This document shows positions 60,629 to 64,000 of a DNA stretch of 64,000 nt, piece by piece. The notes under the pieces are model-generated. The model made no database searches. It was not told the origin of the DNA and saw only the letters and a list, made by a program, of their open reading frames with translations. The DNA is from Chitinophagaceae bacterium (GTDB lineage Bacteria > Bacteroidota > Bacteroidia > Chitinophagales > Chitinophagaceae), in the NCBI GenBank assembly GCA_016787065.1, contig JAEUVD010000044.1, positions 1 through 64,000 of the forward strand, in the 5' to 3' direction. The translations under genes were made by a program, and so were the position numbers. Numbering within the stretch: the first letter of the stretch is position 1; each line of letters begins with the position of its first letter.

Positions 60629-61336
60629 ATGATGAAAACAATTTTAAACGGTGCGGAAGCACTCTATACGCTATTCTATCCAAAACTGTGTTATGCTTGT
60701 TATGACGAATTAATTGGCAATGAAGAGCAAATTTGTTTGCGATGTTGGCAGAAGGTAATTCCTACCCAATTTCATACCTATGCAATGAACGATGTAGCTA
60801 GAAAACTCTTCGGGAGGTTTTATTTTAATAGAGCCGCAGCGGGCTTTTACTTTCATAAAGTTTCGGGAATGCAACGTATGTTACATGAATTGAAATATCG
60901 TGGGAATCGAGATATTGGAATAGAACTGGGGAAACGTTTAGCTAAAAATTGCATGAGCAATCATTGGTTAGATCATATTGATTGTTTGATACCGGTTCCG
61001 CTTTCCGATAAAAAGATAAGGAAGCGAGGTTACAATCAAAGTGAAGTATTAGCGGAAGGAATACAAGCTATAATACCCATTGGAATTAATAAACATAGTT
61101 TGGTTCGCACCACAGATACCGAATCACAAACCAAGAAAAATATAGAACAACGACGAATAAATATGCAACAGGCTTTTGAACTAAAGGAAGAAACTTCGCT
61201 TAGAAATAAACATGTATTGTTAGTGGATGATGTTCTTACAACTGGAGCTACAATAGAAGCTTGTGCCCGTGAACTCCTTCGTGTTAAGGGTATCGAAATT
61301 AGCATCCTTACCCTGGCATATGCCATTGAATACTAA
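60629..61336 (+). CDS. ComF-family phosphoribosyltransferase-like protein
   Basis: 235 residues. N-terminal four-Cys zinc site (LCYACYDELIGNEEQICLRC), ELKYRGNRDIGIELGKRLAK, LIPVPLSDKKIRKRGYNQSE (ComF signature) and a PRPP loop HVLLVDDVLTTGATIEACAR. In competent bacteria ComF acts in DNA uptake. It begins 24 bases after radA, an arrangement that fits recombination and DNA uptake. Competence of this host is not shown. Confidence 0.9.
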   Translation: MMKTILNGAEALYTLFYPKLCYACYDELIGNEEQICLRCWQKVIPTQFHTYAMNDVARKLFGRFYFNRAAAGFYFHKVSGMQRMLHELKYRGNRDIGIELGKRLAKNCMSNHWLDHIDCLIPVPLSDKKIRKRGYNQSEVLAEGIQAIIPIGINKHSLVRTTDTESQTKKNIEQRRINMQQAFELKEETSLRNKHVLLVDDVLTTGATIEACARELLRVKGIEISILTLAYAIEY

Positions 61337-61466
61337 ACACCTTTTCAATTAGTTTTAGGTTGAATTTCAATGGGAAGAATCGAAAAATTTTGAATCACAA
61401 AAATTTCATCCAATCTAAAATTTGCTTTCAATGTAAAAATGAATACCTTGGTAAAAAAATTAAACT

Positions 61467-62213
61467 ATGGATAAGAATAATAAACGAATTGCATTGGTAA
61501 CGGGTGCAACCGGAGGTTTAGGCACTGCCATGTGCGAACAATTAGCAAAGGATGGCTATCATGTTGTTGGAAACTATCGTAGTAAACAAAAGGCGGATGA
61601 ATGGATGGAGGCAATGAAAAACAACGGATTCAATATTGAATTATTTGAAGGCGATGTTTGTAGCTTCGATAGTATGGGTGCGATGGTTTCATCCATAGAA
61701 AAAGAAATTGGCCCAATTGATATTTTGGTTAATAATGCAGGTATTACACGCGATGGCCGCTTTGCGAAAATGTCGTTAGACGATTGGAATGCCGTTATAA
61801 ATACAAACCTTAATAGTGTGTTTAATGTTACACGACATGTTATTAATGGTATGATTGAACGACAATTCGGACGTATCATAAATATTAGTAGCGTGAACGG
61901 ACAACGCGGTCAGTTCGGACAAACAAATTATAGCGCAGCCAAAGCAGGAATGCACGGATTTACCAAAACACTGGCCATGGAAGTAGCGAAATACGGAATT
62001 ACGGTTAATACCATTTCACCAGGTTATATAGGTACCGATATGGTAATGGCTGTTCCGGAAAAAGTGCGTGAACAAATTGTAGCTCAAATACCTATGGGAC
62101 GCCTTGGTGGTACCAATGAAGTAGCATACCTTGTTTCTTTCCTAGCTAGCGACGCCACCTCGTTTGTAACCGGAGCTAATTATAGTATTAATGGCGGTCA
62201 GCATGTGTACTAA
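61467..62213 (+). CDS. Acetoacetyl-CoA reductase (PhaB/PhbB-like SDR)
   Basis: 248 residues, a short-chain dehydrogenase with TGATGGLG (NADP site), NNAG, and a Ser-Tyr-Lys triad (ISSVNGQRGQFGQTNYSAAK). The segment ISPGYIGTDMVMAVPEKVRE followed by VAQIPMGRLG closely resembles PhbB acetoacetyl-CoA reductases of polyhydroxyalkanoate synthesis, rather than FabG. No PHA synthase is in this window, so a beta-ketoacyl reductase role is still possible. Confidence 0.85.
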   Translation: MDKNNKRIALVTGATGGLGTAMCEQLAKDGYHVVGNYRSKQKADEWMEAMKNNGFNIELFEGDVCSFDSMGAMVSSIEKEIGPIDILVNNAGITRDGRFAKMSLDDWNAVINTNLNSVFNVTRHVINGMIERQFGRIINISSVNGQRGQFGQTNYSAAKAGMHGFTKTLAMEVAKYGITVNTISPGYIGTDMVMAVPEKVREQIVAQIPMGRLGGTNEVAYLVSFLASDATSFVTGANYSINGGQHVY

Positions 62214-62279
62214 TTGTAATAAATCTACGTAGAGGCTTTTGCAAGAATAATAAAAACTATTTTCGAATAATTCTTAGCA

Positions 62280-63158
62280 TCAATCAAGATGACCGAACTT
62301 TCCTTGATGGAAATCTTCAAAGGCTTGAATAATTTCCTCTCGCGTATTCATTACAAAAGGCCCATGAGCAGCTATAGGTTCTCCGATAGGCTCGCCGCTT
62401 AATACAAGAACAAATGCATCCTGTTCAGCCGACACCGTAAATTCTTCGCCATCATTTTGCATAAGAATAAAATGGTTAGCTTGAGCTTTATGTAATTCAT
62501 TTACACTTATACTTCCATTGATAACAACCATGCCTGTATTATAAGAAGAGGGCAAATTAATACTTAGGTTAGCCCCTTGTGACAACTTGAGATTGTACAT
62601 ATGAATAGGTGTAAAAGTAGAAGCTGGGCCTTCTATTCCTTGGTAATTCCCGGCAATTACTTCCACAAGACCATGATCAGATGGTAGATGAAATATTCCG
62701 AATTGATTGTTTTCAAGGGCTTGATATTTAGGTGTACTCATTTTATGCGCCGACGGTAAATTAACCCATAATTGAACCATCTGAAACCATCCTCCTTGTT
62801 TACTCCATTCTTTCTCATGAAATTCTTTATGCAAAACGCCACGCGCCGCTGTCATCCATTGTACATCTCCTTCACTTATAATACCGCCACCACCGCTACT
62901 ATCATGATGTTCTACTTTTCCTTGATAGGCAATTGTAACAGTTTCAAAACCACGATGAGGATGCACATCAACACCACGTGGTGTATCTGCAGGTGGAAAG
63001 TAATGCGGTGAATTGTAATCTAACATGATAAACGGATCCATACGTTGCATACTTAAAGCCGCAAAACCAGGAATAAAATTGTGAACGCGAAAACCATCAC
63101 CGACAAAATGGGGGGTAGGTGTTTCAAAAATTTGAGCAACCGATCTAACTTGATTCAT
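62280..63158 (-). CDS. Pirin-family bicupin
   Basis: 292 residues. The N-terminal cupin holds the pirin signature GVDVHPHRGFETVTIAYQGK with VEHHDSSGGGGIISEGDVQW, giving three His and one Glu for iron. The C-terminal cupin has IHMYNLKLSQGANLSINLPS and QDAFVLVLSGEPI. Some pirins have quercetinase activity; others act on transcription. The role here is unknown. Confidence 0.92.
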   Translation of the reverse strand: MNQVRSVAQIFETPTPHFVGDGFRVHNFIPGFAALSMQRMDPFIMLDYNSPHYFPPADTPRGVDVHPHRGFETVTIAYQGKVEHHDSSGGGGIISEGDVQWMTAARGVLHKEFHEKEWSKQGGWFQMVQLWVNLPSAHKMSTPKYQALENNQFGIFHLPSDHGLVEVIAGNYQGIEGPASTFTPIHMYNLKLSQGANLSINLPSSYNTGMVVINGSISVNELHKAQANHFILMQNDGEEFTVSAEQDAFVLVLSGEPIGEPIAAHGPFVMNTREEIIQAFEDFHQGKFGHLD

Positions 63159-63207
63159 TTGGCAAATTTCAAGGTTAGAGGTATAAGTGCATCTTCATAA
63201 ACGTAAA

Positions 63208-63858
63208 TTAAATGTCAACATATCGATATATAGGATCGATTTCGCTACCTGCCGGAATATCACAAATAGGATTAATTAAGCCATCAGCTACATCATAAAC
63301 CCATCCATGCAAATGAGGTGATTTCTTTTCGCGCCATGATTTTTGTATAATACTGGTTTTAGTGAGGTTAAATAACTGTTCTCGAATATTTACTTCAATG
63401 AGTTTATCTAATTTCTTTTTAGCATCGGTAATGGCATCAAGCTCTTCGCGATTATGTCGATAGGCATCTTTAATATTAATCAGCCATTTATTAATGAGTC
63501 CGGCGGTTTTATTTTCCATGGCTGCTTTAACGCCGCCACAACCATAATGCCCGCATACGATTACGTGTTCAACCGATAAAACATTGACTGCATATTCTAA
63601 TACACTCAATAAATTTAAATCAGTATCCACAACCATATTGGCGATATTCCGATGGATGAAGATTTCGCCAGGTTGTGTACCTGTAATTCGATCGGGTGGA
63701 ACACGACTATCACTGCATCCTATCCATAAGTACTTAGGTTTTTGAACATTCGTGAGGCGTTCAAAAAAATGCGGATCTTGTTCCGTAACTCGCTGTGCCC
63801 ATTCCTTGTTTTGACGTAAGAGTTGTTCATAATCTTTTATTTCTGTGGAAAGGCTCAT
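63208..63858 (-). CDS. can: Beta-class carbonic anhydrase
   Basis: 216 residues. Zinc ligands Cys48 (WIGCSDSRVPPDRI), His104 and Cys107 (VCGHYGCGGVKAA), with the Asp50-Arg52 dyad intact. Interconverts CO2 and bicarbonate. Length and motif spacing match the E. coli Can type. It stands alone at the right end; 63859-64000 holds no gene that I can support. Confidence 0.95.
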   Translation of the reverse strand: MSLSTEIKDYEQLLRQNKEWAQRVTEQDPHFFERLTNVQKPKYLWIGCSDSRVPPDRITGTQPGEIFIHRNIANMVVDTDLNLLSVLEYAVNVLSVEHVIVCGHYGCGGVKAAMENKTAGLINKWLINIKDAYRHNREELDAITDAKKKLDKLIEVNIREQLFNLTKTSIIQKSWREKKSPHLHGWVYDVADGLINPICDIPAGSEIDPIYRYVDI

Positions 63859-64000
63859 AGGATTTTTTATTTCGATTTATTTAAATGGTAAGAAAAAGAG
63901 GAATACAAAACATATTGCGACGTTGTGTGATTCCTTCTATTCAAAATCAGTTGATTCTTAAAAATGAATTAAGGTCGGTCAAATTCAGACTTAGTAATAA

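Overview
The window looks like Bacteroidota DNA, probably an environmental member of the Chitinophagia/Sphingobacteriia/Cytophagia group. The DNA is AT-rich. Promoters are of the Bacteroidota type (TTTG, about 19 bases, TAnnTTTG) and Shine-Dalgarno sites are not evident. Many secreted proteins end in type IX secretion (T9SS) sorting domains, and prs is followed by rplY. I cannot name the genus.

Bases 1 to about 31150 form the right-hand part of a mobile element integrated at the 3' end of ssrA (tmRNA). Its left end lies outside the window. It has four parts. (a) 1-9740, all but one gene on the minus strand: a tight operon of peptidoglycan hydrolases, many small single-span membrane proteins, several beta-rich proteins and a transglutaminase-like protein. 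I read this as a possible virion module of a non-tailed, membrane-containing phage; this is unproven. (b) 10005-23382, minus strand: one long copper-resistance and periplasm/surface operon with three multicopper oxidases, MerC-GDCCVxC, HMA-DUF3347, a His-rich lipoprotein, cytochrome c, a thioredoxin-like protein and HYC_CC_PP. Six products carry a T9SS sorting tail, so the cargo depends on the host's secretion system. (c) 23606-29082, plus strand: a candidate structured RNA, an MmeI-type (type IIL) restriction-modification enzyme, an unrecognised soluble/membrane protein pair, and an XRE-ImmA-like regulator whose HExxH motif has lost its first His. (d) 29108-31229: a small HTH protein, a short unknown protein and a large serine recombinase that reads into ssrA.

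Parts (a) and (d) are tied together by two paralogous HTH proteins (8895-9158 and 29108-29341) and by three promoters sharing a GTGCGAAAGT-like upstream box. I therefore think the virus-like genes and the recombinase belong to one element that carries the copper and defence genes as cargo.

From 31154 onward the DNA is host chromosome: ssrA, tRNA-Arg(UCG), a T9SS type B surface protein, an N-acetylglucosamine kinase, a divergent glycosyltransferase/formyltransferase cluster (37.3-42.6 kb), an AlkD-like glycosylase, scpA, folC, a GH92 alpha-mannosidase, a DinB-like protein, an OmpA-family protein, prs, rplY, an arginase-family enzyme, an M16 peptidase, a YugP-like zinc protease, a candidate small RNA, radA, a ComF-like protein, an acetoacetyl-CoA reductase, a pirin and a beta-carbonic anhydrase.

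All assignments come from reading motifs in the sequence. No database search was possible.
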